A stretch of 21,288 nucleotides of DNA, from positions 1 through 21,288 of the IMG/VR virus record IMGVR_UViG_3300025759_000850. One strand, 5' to 3'. Below, in pieces: positions 8,020 through 14,735 of this stretch; the stretch's first letter is position 1; every line of letters begins with the position of its first letter. Origin of the DNA: a virus. Below the pieces are notes generated by a model. That model saw only the letters and a list, made by a program, of their open reading frames with translations. It was not told the DNA's origin and did no database searches. A program made the translations under genes and the position numbers.

Positions 8020-9515
8020 TAAGGCCTCCAAAAAGAACCATAGCCGCCAATCTTAGGGAACCAGAACCCGCTGTGTGCGTCTGAGAACAGTCCCTCGTAG
8101 GCACGCCGTAGTGCATCATTACCGATGCCGCTGCCAGTGCCGTCTCCAGTACCGTCTCCAGTACCGTCTCCGTCTCCAGTGCCGTCTCCAGCGCCGTCTC
8201 CGCCTCCGGTACCATCCCCGCCACCGTCTACAGTGTCATTACCATCACCGTTATCGGGAGGTTCGGCGGGTTGGTCGATAACATCTTCAGGACGGCCTCC
8301 GGGGCTACCGCCACGTCCTGCACCGCCGTCTATAACATCATTACCGCCGCCACCTATCATAGTGTCAGGCCTTGTACCGGGACCGCCACCGTCTACAGTG
8401 TCATTACCGCCTCCACCGTCGCCTAAGTCTGGAGTTATGATTACGTCAGGGGTATCGCTACCACCGCCGTCGCCGACTTCGCCGGGAGACACATGCTCAG
8501 GCCAGTACCCACCGCCTCCAACATCAATAGGCAGTCCAGTGTATATCTGACCGTCTACTAAGTCCTCAGAAGCCCAGTCAGGCCTGTCACCTACGGGGTA
8601 TTCAGTCCCGTCTCCGGTGTTTCGTATTACGCCATTAGCCTCGTCATATATCCACTCGTTAGTAGGTTCGCCTATCACGCCACCGGCATCGCCGCCGGGG
8701 TCACCACCGGCATCTCCACCAGCATCACTACTACCGCCGCCAATGTCGCCACCACCGCCACCGCCAGCTTCGCTAGAGTCGATGACATTGATGCGGTCCA
8801 TGACCGAGCCGCCTGCGTCCATAGCCGTAGCAGGGTCGAACGTAGCGCCGTCTACTAGCACTCCGTACTCGTTAAGTACGTCCTGTGCGTTCTCACCGTT
8901 GATGTACACACGCTGGGCGATATCGTCCACCTGCTCTCTCGTTAGATCGACAGGGGTCTGCTCGGCAAGCGTAATGGACTCGTAGAAGTTCTCTGAGTTC
9001 GAGTCCATGTTCATGTCGATAAGGTCTTGCTGTGGAGACAGTAACTCATTGTCGAAGTCGCTGCTCTGCAAGTCATCCACGATCTCGTCCATCGTAGAAA
9101 CGCCTTCTTCGCCTACGACATCTCGTACCTTCTCGTAGTAGTCAAGCATCATCTCTGGCGAGAATGACATAACGCCCTCAGTGTCTTGCATACCGTCTGC
9201 ATTCACACCCTGCTCACGCATCATGTCGTTGTAGCCATTCTCTAGTACAACGGCTTGCTCCTCTGGAGTCAGGTCGTCGAACTTAGGCATGTCTGGTGAT
9301 AGTCCGAAGATATCCCACTTATTCGCCAAGTATGAGAACACTGCCAGTATCGGGTTGAACTGGAAAAAGCCAGAACCGATAGTACCCGACAGCCCACCGC
9401 CTGCTGCTGCTCCTAGCGTCTGAGCGCCCTGCTCAATAGCACGACTGCCACCGATGTACGTACCGGCTGCGTCGAATAGTGGAGCGTCTAGTACCCCAAC
9501 TGGATTTAATGGCAT
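8019..9515 (-). CDS. Acidic Gly/Asp-rich protein with RTX-like motifs, putative virion protein
   Basis: This is a 498-residue, strongly acidic protein. The N-terminal 70 residues include a Gly/Ala-rich hydrophobic stretch (about 28-65) that could touch a membrane or pack in the virion. Residues about 75-235 are globular-looking and acidic. From about 250 to 465 the chain is Gly/Asp-rich. It includes three GNDTVDGG/GNDVIDGG units (366-378, 387-399, 423-433) close to the RTX calcium-binding nonapeptide GGxGxDxUx, and a GDGTGDG tract (433-464). A short aromatic C-terminus (GFWFPKIGGYGSFWRP) ends it. It lies directly upstream of, and overlaps, the tail-adaptor gene, so it is probably a tail or head-tail protein. 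I do not recognise a family. Calcium binding is inferred from the motif and could instead reflect simple low-complexity drift. Confidence 0.6.
   Translation of the reverse strand: MPLNPVGVLDAPLFDAAGTYIGGSRAIEQGAQTLGAAAGGGLSGTIGSGFFQFNPILAVFSYLANKWDIFGLSPDMPKFDDLTPEEQAVVLENGYNDMMREQGVNADGMQDTEGVMSFSPEMMLDYYEKVRDVVGEEGVSTMDEIVDDLQSSDFDNELLSPQQDLIDMNMDSNSENFYESITLAEQTPVDLTREQVDDIAQRVYINGENAQDVLNEYGVLVDGATFDPATAMDAGGSVMDRINVIDSSEAGGGGGGDIGGGSSDAGGDAGGDPGGDAGGVIGEPTNEWIYDEANGVIRNTGDGTEYPVGDRPDWASEDLVDGQIYTGLPIDVGGGGYWPEHVSPGEVGDGGGSDTPDVIITPDLGDGGGGNDTVDGGGPGTRPDTMIGGGGNDVIDGGAGRGGSPGGRPEDVIDQPAEPPDNGDGNDTVDGGGDGTGGGDGAGDGTGDGDGTGDGTGDGTGSGIGNDALRRAYEGLFSDAHSGFWFPKIGGYGSFWRP
8124..8420 (-). repeat. 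RTX-like and GDGTGDG coding repeats
   Basis: This stretch encodes residues 366-464 of the acidic protein. It has three imperfect RTX-type units built on GNDxxDGG, followed by tandem GDGTGDG units whose DNA repeats as GGTACTGGAGAC-like 12-mers on the coding strand. The irregular spacing (21, then about 36 residues) is unlike a classical contiguous RTX beta-roll. Confidence 0.75.
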
Positions 9516-9524
9516 GATGCCTCC

Positions 9525-10739
9525 TTATTGATTCTGATAGACGTTCAAGGAGAATCTCCCCTCGACCACCGTACTGTTTGTATCCGTGTCTGCTGTTACG
9601 TATATTACGTCTCCTGCCGACACACCGAACCCAACCTTATCCGCATACACTAGCTGGTTAGTAGAGCCGGTGTCCATCGTATACCTGAATATCTCGTAGG
9701 CCGTATCCACACCCCTGTTGTACGCCCATATCTTGAAGATCACATTCGGGGAGCTACCTGACAGCTTGTTAGCTGCTAGGAAGATATCCTTCAGTACCCC
9801 CTTAGAGTCCGTGGGCGTGTGGAACCAGAGCTGCTGAGTAACACTGCCGCCTGCTGGTATGAACGCCTGCTCGCTACCGCCTGTAGTGGCTGTGATCGTT
9901 ATGTCCGAGTTGTTCACATTAGCCGTACCAGAGGCGTACACAGCTACTCGATTGATTCCCAGCCCAGTGAAGGACGTAGTATCCGAACCGTCAGTGCCTA
10001 GAGCATGTACAGCCGTAGCTGACTGACCGTTAGCATCTAAGTAGTATATTACCAAAGACGTTGCTCCAGTCGTTCCTGAGCCGTCCGTAGAGCCTCCACC
10101 CGTACCATCGTATGCAATGTCAAACGTATCTGCTGTCGTTAGTATCGTAGGCAGTGTAGTGATACTGCCTGCTGTAACCAACTGATCTCCCGAAGCGGCT
10201 GTCAGTCCTGAATGGTATCCAAACTTATTCCACCCTGTTACTCCTGAGCGTCTACCTAGCTTAACTTCGTCTTGAAAGCTAGAAGGACGTGTAGCGATAG
10301 CGTCGCTATCTAGCCCCATAGTCTGATTATATGCTGCAGATAGCTGTCCTATGCCTGCGGTGTTGTACGTAGTGAGCCTGAAGTACGATTGAGCTGACGA
10401 CCCGTTGACGTAGCGTACTCTGAAGTATCTACCGCCAACCGCTGCTCTATGTACTTCTGTAACCCCTGCCGAACATGCATAACCTGATGTAGGGTATGTA
10501 CTGTCCCAGTTCGTGCCGTCACTAGAGAAGTCGAAGTACAGCGTCCCAGCTACGTCAGCCTTGGACATAACTAATACTTCTGGGAAATCGTTTTGTTCCC
10601 CTGTGCCGGTGTACGTAGCGTCGCCAGCTAGCGGGGTAGTCGTCGAGTTGTCCGTAGAAGCATTACCGTAGTCGGTAGATATACTGCCAATCGTTACGGA
10701 GTCTAATGCAGTAGTGCTGGGTATCTTGCTTATAGGCAT
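9525..10739 (-). CDS. Putative virion structural protein, beta-rich, 404 residues
   Basis: This is a Ser/Thr/Gly-rich protein of predicted beta character, with no signal peptide or membrane segment. An N-terminal domain (about 35-130) carries LYFDFSSDGTNWDSTYPTSG and GGRYFRVRYVNGSSAQSYFR, a pattern seen in beta-sandwich virion or appendage domains. A later domain contains SLVIYYLDANGQSATAVHAL, GLGINRVAVYASG and VTQQLWFHTPTDSKGVL, also beta-sandwich-like. The ATG overlaps the stop of the preceding small gene by one base (TAATG), with GGAG upstream in the shared end. It sits in the block between the lysis module and the tail adaptor. A decoration, collar or tail-appendage role is plausible. I do not recognise a named family. 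Confidence 0.55.
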   Translation of the reverse strand: MPISKIPSTTALDSVTIGSISTDYGNASTDNSTTTPLAGDATYTGTGEQNDFPEVLVMSKADVAGTLYFDFSSDGTNWDSTYPTSGYACSAGVTEVHRAAVGGRYFRVRYVNGSSAQSYFRLTTYNTAGIGQLSAAYNQTMGLDSDAIATRPSSFQDEVKLGRRSGVTGWNKFGYHSGLTAASGDQLVTAGSITTLPTILTTADTFDIAYDGTGGGSTDGSGTTGATSLVIYYLDANGQSATAVHALGTDGSDTTSFTGLGINRVAVYASGTANVNNSDITITATTGGSEQAFIPAGGSVTQQLWFHTPTDSKGVLKDIFLAANKLSGSSPNVIFKIWAYNRGVDTAYEIFRYTMDTGSTNQLVYADKVGFGVSAGDVIYVTADTDTNSTVVEGRFSLNVYQNQ

Positions 10740-11077
10740 TACTGTCGCTCCCCTTCCACTTCACCGAATGCTGTAATCGTCAGCGTATCTGCTACGCTTG
10801 CCTGCACGCCGAGGCTACCAGACCTGTCTATGTTGCGTATAGGGGCCGCAAATTCAATCATATATACTTCCCCAACTGCGACAGAAATCGTGTATAATAT
10901 CGCTGTGGACGTGTCGTAGGTGGTGCCATCAGCATCATGGTAGAGGCTTACGTCAGCACTCACAGCTCCTGTGTTAGTCACCATTACAAGATCAACCGTC
11001 CAAGGTCTGTCCTCTTGAATGAACGTGGTAGCTGTCGTGCCACTAGGTCTTGTCTGCGCTATCTGTTTCCGTGCCAT
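10739..11077 (-). CDS. Small beta-rich protein, probable virion component
   Basis: This is a 112-residue protein with a basic N-terminus (MARKQIAQTRPSG) and alternating hydrophobic/polar strands such as VDLVMVTNTGAVSADVSLYH and ILYTISVAVGEVYMIEF. It looks like a single small beta sandwich. There is no membrane segment. Its first 35 nt overlap the end of the preceding gene in another frame. The start is nevertheless well supported by GAGG 6 nt upstream of the ATG, and its stop overlaps the next start. Being coupled to the 404-residue structural protein suggests the two act together in the virion. Its function is unknown. Confidence 0.55.
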   Translation of the reverse strand: MARKQIAQTRPSGTTATTFIQEDRPWTVDLVMVTNTGAVSADVSLYHDADGTTYDTSTAILYTISVAVGEVYMIEFAAPIRNIDRSGSLGVQASVADTLTITAFGEVEGERQ

Positions 11078-11603
11078 CCAGTACCTCGTTAATGTCCTTA
11101 GTAGGTACGGCTGTGATTGCCGTGCCCGGTGATAAGTTCCACACAGGGACGCTGACTTGTCTCATAGCGTCCTCGTAGTATTCATTAAACTTCTGATAGT
11201 TCGGAGCGTTGGCTAATCTCTCGTAGTTCTCAAACCAATGAGCACCTCCCTTGTGATGTCCGTCTGCTCCGATCAGGTATATTGTCGTAGCGCCTAGCGC
11301 CTGCGCTGCTTCGATGGCCGCAGCACCTGATATGTACGCAACCACCGTGCAGACTCGACAGCCCTCTGGGGTGATGGTGGAGTTACCAACCACTAGCTGC
11401 CCTGAGAAACTAGAGATCACCTCCTCATAAAACTTTAGGAACCGCGTGTCGCGGCTAAATAGATAATCGGCCCACGGTAGATGCTCCACACCCTTGTTCA
11501 CCACCATGACACGACGCGAATCGTCCATGTCCCGCCACTGGGCTACCGAATCTAGTTGTCCCCTAGTTACACTCGGCCCACCGCCGACTATCAAAACTTC
11601 CAT
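11043..11603 (-). CDS. Rossmann-like protein with GGGPS motif (DUF115/MptE-like pattern)
   Basis: This is a 186-residue protein from the ATG at 11603. It opens MEVLIVGGGPSV, a Gly-rich nucleotide-binding-type loop. MVVNKGVEHLPWADYLFSRD follows at about 33-52, and SGAAAIEAAQALGATTIYLIGADGHH at 92-117, followed by HWFENYER. This order (GGGPS, VN, PWADYLFSRD, SG-AAI, LGA-IYLIG-D) resembles a group of phage and bacterial Rossmann proteins loosely related to DUF115/MptE-like and sialyltransferase-like enzymes, which act on nucleotide or sugar-nucleotide substrates. The actual reaction is unknown. The start overlaps the stop of the preceding hydrophobic protein (TAATG). An upstream extension of 25 residues is Arg-rich, out of character and overlaps that gene, so I reject it. 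The gene sits between the lysis cluster and virion genes. Confidence 0.55.
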   Translation of the reverse strand: MEVLIVGGGPSVTRGQLDSVAQWRDMDDSRRVMVVNKGVEHLPWADYLFSRDTRFLKFYEEVISSFSGQLVVGNSTITPEGCRVCTVVAYISGAAAIEAAQALGATTIYLIGADGHHKGGAHWFENYERLANAPNYQKFNEYYEDAMRQVSVPVWNLSPGTAITAVPTKDINEVLDGTETDSADKT

Positions 11604-11863
11604 TAGTCGTTCTTGCCCCAGCCTGTGTCGTTGAACACTTTGACCAGCACGCCTACGGAGGTGGCGATCACGGGCCATACGCTCTCAAACTCAGCCACGG
11701 CATCGTCTGCTGCTTCGTAGGTAGTCTCCAGTATGGAGCGAAGCGCTGCCAGACGTTGTTCACCCTTACCCTCACCGGGGATGGCTTCTTCTAACGCCCG
11801 TATTGCGACGATAATGGAAGGTAGTAACGATAGCACTGCACGTATAATTCCAAACCACTTCAT
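11603..11863 (-). CDS. Small hydrophobic protein of the lysis cluster, function unknown
   Basis: This is an 86-residue protein. Residues 3-24 (FGIIRAVLSLLPSIIVAIRAL) form a hydrophobic or amphipathic helix with one Arg inside. The middle (25-60) is charged and helical. Residues 61-77 (SVWPVIATSVGVLVKVF) are a second hydrophobic stretch. AGGAGA lies 5 nt upstream of the ATG. It follows the holin and lipoprotein genes and is followed by a TAATG-coupled Rossmann protein. It could be a second holin, an antiholin or another membrane-associated phage protein. Nothing in the sequence decides between these, and no known family is certain. Confidence 0.55.
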   Translation of the reverse strand: MKWFGIIRAVLSLLPSIIVAIRALEEAIPGEGKGEQRLAALRSILETTYEAADDAVAEFESVWPVIATSVGVLVKVFNDTGWGKND

Positions 11864-11872
11864 AGTATTCTC

Positions 11873-12064
11873 CTAAAGTTTCTGTAGTAGACAGCGACCG
11901 CCCACCGTATAGTAAGTGATCGCTGTAATCTCTTCTCTACTCGCTGTCAGCTCGCAAGCCGACCTTATTCGTTGTAATGACTGTTGAGACAGCGCCCCAC
12001 AGCCCAGCAAAGGCAGGCACAATAGTGACCAGAGCAGTAGCAATCGCGCCGATCTCTTCACCAT
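11873..12064 (-). CDS. Small lipoprotein overlapping the holin gene, outer-membrane spanin (Rz1-like) candidate
   Basis: This is a 63-residue protein with a classic lipoprotein signal: basic start (MVKRSAR), hydrophobic core LLLLWSLLCLPLL and lipobox LLGC with the lipidated Cys at 22. The mature part is only 42 residues, with two more cysteines (37, 58) and no Pro-rich region. The first 128 nt lie inside the holin gene in a different frame. The last 64 nt occupy what would otherwise be an empty gap up to the next Shine-Dalgarno site. A long purine site (12065-12077, GAGGTGGAGGTGA) directly precedes the ATG. Outer-membrane spanins are small lipoproteins often overlapped with other lysis genes, and they bridge to an inner-membrane spanin to disrupt the outer membrane. 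The nearby one-TM coiled-coil protein (12502-12230) is the natural partner. The role is inferred. The signal peptide itself is clear. Confidence 0.65.
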   Translation of the reverse strand: MVKRSARLLLLWSLLCLPLLGCGALSQQSLQRIRSACELTASREEITAITYYTVGGRCLLQKL

Positions 12065-12227
12065 TCACCTCCACCTCATACCCGCTGAAGACTACGAAGA
12101 CTGCGACAATAGCCATTAGAAGCCCTGAGACGGCCTCTACGCTCATTTGTCCTGTCTTCCATGCCTCAACATTGGCTACTCGTTTACCTTGCTTAAACAG
12201 GCTCAGAAGCGCTCTCAGCTTATTCAC
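11937..12227 (-). CDS. Holin, two transmembrane segments
   Basis: This is a 96-residue protein with a basic N-terminus (KLRALLSLFKQGKR) and two hydrophobic segments: TM1 about 30-50 (VEAVSGLLMAIVAVFVVFSGY) and TM2 about 59-84 (IGAIATALVTIVPAFAGLWG and on). A short acidic loop (EVEVNGEE) separates them and the tail is short and polar. Size, two TMs and location beside spanin-like genes fit a phage holin, which opens lesions in the inner membrane so that the endolysin reaches the cell wall. The start is a GTG, with GGGAGGTGG overlapping the stop region of the preceding gene. The acidic loop codons double as the ribosome-binding site of the embedded lipoprotein gene. Confidence 0.75.
   Translation of the reverse strand: MNKLRALLSLFKQGKRVANVEAWKTGQMSVEAVSGLLMAIVAVFVVFSGYEVEVNGEEIGAIATALVTIVPAFAGLWGAVSTVITTNKVGLRADSE
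12065..12077 (-). promoter_or_regulatory. Internal ribosome-binding site for the embedded lipoprotein gene
   Basis: On the coding strand GAGGTGGAGGTGA ends immediately before the ATG at 12064. It offers two AGG cores, the nearer one 3-4 nt from the start. It lies within holin codons for EVEV, so it may be partly forced by that protein sequence. Its match and position are what make the out-of-frame lipoprotein start credible. Confidence 0.55.
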
Positions 12228-12229
12228 GC

Positions 12230-12502
12230 CTATCCACCTCCCAATCGCTCGATTAAGCGATCTAACTTGTCATTGATTTGCTGGGTACGTTCCTTCATCT
12301 CAGACCTGAACCGTAGCAGAGACGCGTCCTGTGCCTCGTCTACCCTAAGCTGGAAATCTACCGTGCTTTCTAGCTTAGCTATTCGGTCTGTCAATGCGTC
12401 ATACGCCCCAAACCCAGACAGCCCTACCGTCAACACCGCTATGATATTCATAACGCTGATAGTCCTGTCCATCCTGTATCCATTACTTGGTTGTTTAGTC
12501 AC
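12230..12502 (-). CDS. One-TM coiled-coil protein, inner-membrane spanin (Rz-like) candidate
   Basis: This is a 90-residue protein from a GTG at 12502 (GGAGG 5 nt upstream). An ATG ten codons later is the alternative. A longer form starting 45 nt upstream would overlap the preceding gene and lacks a good site. Lys/Arg residues precede one TM segment (about 15-35, ISVMNIIAVLTVGLSGFGAY), which predicts an N-in, C-out orientation. Residues 36-88 are a charged helix with heptad-like hydrophobics (DRIAKLESTVDFQLRVDEAQ, then INDKLDRLIERL), i.e. coiled coil. This architecture is that of inner-membrane spanins. It lies just before the holin and the lipoprotein. Other one-TM coiled-coil phage proteins exist, so the spanin call is an inference from architecture and neighbours. 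Confidence 0.6.
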   Translation of the reverse strand: MTKQPSNGYRMDRTISVMNIIAVLTVGLSGFGAYDALTDRIAKLESTVDFQLRVDEAQDASLLRFRSEMKERTQQINDKLDRLIERLGGG

Positions 12503-12531
12503 TCCTACCTCCGTGTAGAACGACAGTGTTA

Positions 12532-13083
12532 TTAGATAACAGGCCACACCATTGTCGGTAGCTCAGAGATTAGCTCCTCTACCGTGGGCGGTGTTCTGTT
12601 TCCCGCCTCAACGTCCGATAGGATAGCATAGCATGTATCCCATACGTCGTCCCTCCAGTCGACACAAGCCTTACCTTCAAGACCGTATCTTCCATTCTTA
12701 GAAGCAGCATAAGTTGCCGCCGATAACATAGAATCGTAGTTCCTCTGACCGGCTACCACATCCATGTGATCTTGCACTGCCAGTTCGTATTGCCTAACAG
12801 TTTTTGCCCTGTATGCATCCTTCTCGTCCTGCGTCATCTCAACAGCAGACTTAGCAAGAATCCATGCGCCATCTATTAGAGTAGGCAACGCATCGTTTAC
12901 TATTTTATGCGTTATTGGGTCATAAGCAGGGTCTTGAGCTATAGTCACAGGGTGCATATCCCAATCAGCCAGCAATGTATCTGTTGGCGCTTTAGGAAAT
13001 GAAGTGTTCGGGTTATCGCGTCTAAGGTCACCGATTGAGTACGGATAAGTCTCGGCAACATTATTGGGTGCTTTTACGTACAT
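12532..13083 (-). CDS. Tail-fibre accessory / assembly-like protein
   Basis: This 183-residue soluble protein has two parts. The N-terminal part (about 10-60, YPYSIGDLRRDNPNTSFP through DWDMHPV) and the C-terminal part (about 108-178, YDSMLSAATYAASKNG, then VDWRDDVWDTCYAILSDVEA and VEELISELP) both match a pattern common in phage proteins encoded next to tail-fibre genes. Those are often annotated as tail-fibre assembly or accessory proteins. A helical, charged linker (about 83-105) joins them. It follows two appendage-like genes with a 10-bp gap and AGGAGA before the ATG, which fits a chaperone or tip partner for those proteins. The biochemical function is not established by the sequence. Confidence 0.6.
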   Translation of the reverse strand: MYVKAPNNVAETYPYSIGDLRRDNPNTSFPKAPTDTLLADWDMHPVTIAQDPAYDPITHKIVNDALPTLIDGAWILAKSAVEMTQDEKDAYRAKTVRQYELAVQDHMDVVAGQRNYDSMLSAATYAASKNGRYGLEGKACVDWRDDVWDTCYAILSDVEAGNRTPPTVEELISELPTMVWPVI

Positions 13084-13093
13084 TTAATTTCTC

Positions 13094-13774
13094 CTAGTCG
13101 AAAGCTATTGTTCTTGCTACCCAATCATCATCCCCACCGCCTCCAAAAGCAGCAGGGTCAACGGTTGTTTGTGCATCAGTTATCCAATAGCTTATGCCTG
13201 TTGATGAAGTACCTGTGCTAGTGCCACTATCTGCTCCTGCCATTGTAAAATTAGTTTGAGCAGTCATGGTTACATCATCATCGTCCAAGTGTCCTGTAGC
13301 TACCCATAACTTTGTTCCAGACTGAGCGAGGCTTGGAGGGTCTGGCATACCCGTAGAGTTAGTTGCTGACCCACAGGATAAGTACGAGGATACCCCTCTA
13401 AACACTGCAGCAACAACGCTTAGGCCGTTATATCCAGAAGCAGCATCTGGCGCTGGATTGGTGTCTCCAGTCTGCCAAAAGCGATACAGGGTCTGGTTCC
13501 TGACAAGAGCGTCTTGAGCGCAGATATTGGTAAAGGTCGCTCCCGTTCCCCAAGTCCAGCTACTATCTGTTCCATTGTCAAGAGATACAGCAAGAACAAC
13601 TAAGTCTCCATCTTGAGCTATGCTTTCAATGTCCACATAGTCGGGGTTGCTATTCCAACCAGTAGAGCTAGTGCCAAAAAAGCGTTCGCTTGAGCTATAA
13701 GTAACAGCTCCGACAAAGGTTATTTCAGCAGTACCACCAACGCCACCAGCGCCTTGTATCTTATGCCATAACAT
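13094..13774 (-). CDS. Putative appendage/virion protein, beta-rich, 226 residues
   Basis: This Gly/Ser/Thr-rich protein has alternating strands (DGDLVVLAVSLDNGTDSSW, LSVVAAVFRGVSSYLSCG, KLWVATGHLDDDDVTMTA) consistent with one jelly-roll-like domain ending in GGGGDDDWVARTIAFD. There is no membrane segment or signal peptide. The start overlaps the stop of the repeat-bearing fibre-like gene (TAATG), so the two are probably made together. Location among appendage genes suggests a fibre tip, receptor-binding or decoration role. I do not recognise a family, and the acidic DDDD/DDDW patches are the only striking local features. Confidence 0.5.
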   Translation of the reverse strand: MLWHKIQGAGGVGGTAEITFVGAVTYSSSERFFGTSSTGWNSNPDYVDIESIAQDGDLVVLAVSLDNGTDSSWTWGTGATFTNICAQDALVRNQTLYRFWQTGDTNPAPDAASGYNGLSVVAAVFRGVSSYLSCGSATNSTGMPDPPSLAQSGTKLWVATGHLDDDDVTMTAQTNFTMAGADSGTSTGTSSTGISYWITDAQTTVDPAAFGGGGDDDWVARTIAFD

Positions 13775-14709
13775 TATGTTCCGTCTCCCACTAATGCACC
13801 GTAAAGTGTAGTGCTTACCTTCCAGAGCGCAATCACCGTATAGCCTGAAGTAGCCAGCGTTGGTGCGCTTCCTGCGTTATTAACCCAAGTCATCGTGGGC
13901 CATGTAATCGTATATGCTGTACCGTCGTCGACCATTAACGTGATGGCCTCGCCTGCGGCTATGTTATCGGTCAGCGATGTGATGTTACCTGTCAGCGTCA
14001 CTGTCTGTATGCTGCCGTTGTCAGGGTCAAGCTCGTCGGTCACAGACCCAGTAGTGCTAGTCCAAGCGTACACGTCCTCCACCGGAGTACCCGTCATAGT
14101 CGGTGACGTGATAGTCTTGTTAGTCAGCGTCTCAGTACCCGCCAGAGTGGCGAAGCTGCCATCGCTCAGTGCTGTATTGAACTGGGCAGTCGTACCCGAA
14201 ACAGTATTGCTAGACAGATTGATAGTCTTGTTAGTCAGCGTATCGGTGGTAGCTGCTTCGATGTAGCTCCCCAAGTCGCTGATGTCAGCCTCAACGATAG
14301 TAATCGTATTGCTTGCTGTATTGATTGTCTTATTAGTCAGCGTCTCAGTACCTGCCAACGTAGCAAAGCTACCGTCGCTCAGGGCAGTGTTGAACTGAGC
14401 AGTCGTACCAGACACAGTGTTGCTGGTCAGGTTGATAGTCTTGTTAGTCAGCGTGTCAGTGCTGGAAGCAGTGGTGTAACTGCCAAGGTCGCTGATGTCT
14501 GCCTCTACGATTGTGATCGTGTTGCTGGCAGTGTTGATAGTCTTGTTAGTCAGCGTGTCTGTTGATGCTGCCTCGATCTTAGTGGCGACCGCTGTCGCAA
14601 TGGCATCGAACTCTGTATCGAAGTCGACCCCTTTCACTAGCTTCGCAGGCGAGCCAGAGGCCAGCGCGTCTTTCGCTGTGAAGTTCGTAGTCTTAGTATA
14701 GTCGCTCAC
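13774..14709 (-). CDS. Tail fibre / appendage-like protein with TLTNKTI repeats
   Basis: This is a 311-residue protein. The N-terminal about 50 residues (containing ALASGSPAKLVKGVDFDTEF) look like a phage attachment segment often found at the start of fibre-like proteins. Residues 50-200 consist of two 71-residue repeats plus a partial third, with the motif TLTNKTI five times (52, 86, 123, 157, 194). Such repeats are typical of extended trimeric phage fibres. The C-terminal domain (about 213-311, with TITWPTMTWVNNAGSAPTL and VIALWKVSTTLYGALVGDG) is a common phage appendage ending. The start is a GTG (14709) with AGGAG upstream. An ATG 4 nt earlier is in another frame. The gene is first after the capsid hairpin. 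Host recognition or capsid decoration are the likely roles. Confidence 0.65.
   Translation of the reverse strand: MSDYTKTTNFTAKDALASGSPAKLVKGVDFDTEFDAIATAVATKIEAASTDTLTNKTINTASNTITIVEADISDLGSYTTASSTDTLTNKTINLTSNTVSGTTAQFNTALSDGSFATLAGTETLTNKTINTASNTITIVEADISDLGSYIEAATTDTLTNKTINLSSNTVSGTTAQFNTALSDGSFATLAGTETLTNKTITSPTMTGTPVEDVYAWTSTTGSVTDELDPDNGSIQTVTLTGNITSLTDNIAAGEAITLMVDDGTAYTITWPTMTWVNNAGSAPTLATSGYTVIALWKVSTTLYGALVGDGT
14110..14562 (-). repeat. 71-residue (213-bp) tandem coding repeats in the fibre-like gene
   Basis: Residues 50-120 and 121-191 are near-identical copies, and residues 192-200 start a third. Each copy has two half-units, so TLTNKTI recurs at alternating spacings of 34 and 37 residues. 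The two DNA copies differ at many third codon positions while the protein is almost unchanged, which indicates an old duplication kept by selection. Confidence 0.85.
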
Positions 14710-14735
14710 GCATAGTCTCCTGAATTTGAATTAGG

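Noticed and set aside
7982-8224. Minus-strand frame rich in ETALETV repeats
   Set aside because: It is the GDGTGDG coding repeats read in another frame, running into the adaptor gene. The repeat explains its openness.
8120-8260. Short tandem repeats that might suggest a CRISPR or regulatory iteron array
   Set aside because: Units are about 12 bp, contiguous and in codon register with GDGT, with no unique spacers. They are coding repeats.
8125-8550. Plus-strand Pro/Ser-rich frame opposite the Gly/Asp-rich region
   Set aside because: The antisense of Gly/Asp codons gives Pro/Ser/Val codons without stops. It has no start signal and no independent support.
11603-11678. Upstream extension of the GGGPS protein by 25 residues
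   Set aside because: The extension is Arg-rich, overlaps the preceding gene and is out of character. The ATG at 11603 begins exactly at the expected first beta strand.
12503-12547. Upstream ATG start for the one-TM coiled-coil protein
   Set aside because: It would overlap the previous gene and add an unrelated hydrophobic leader. The GTG at 12502 has GGAGG at ideal spacing.
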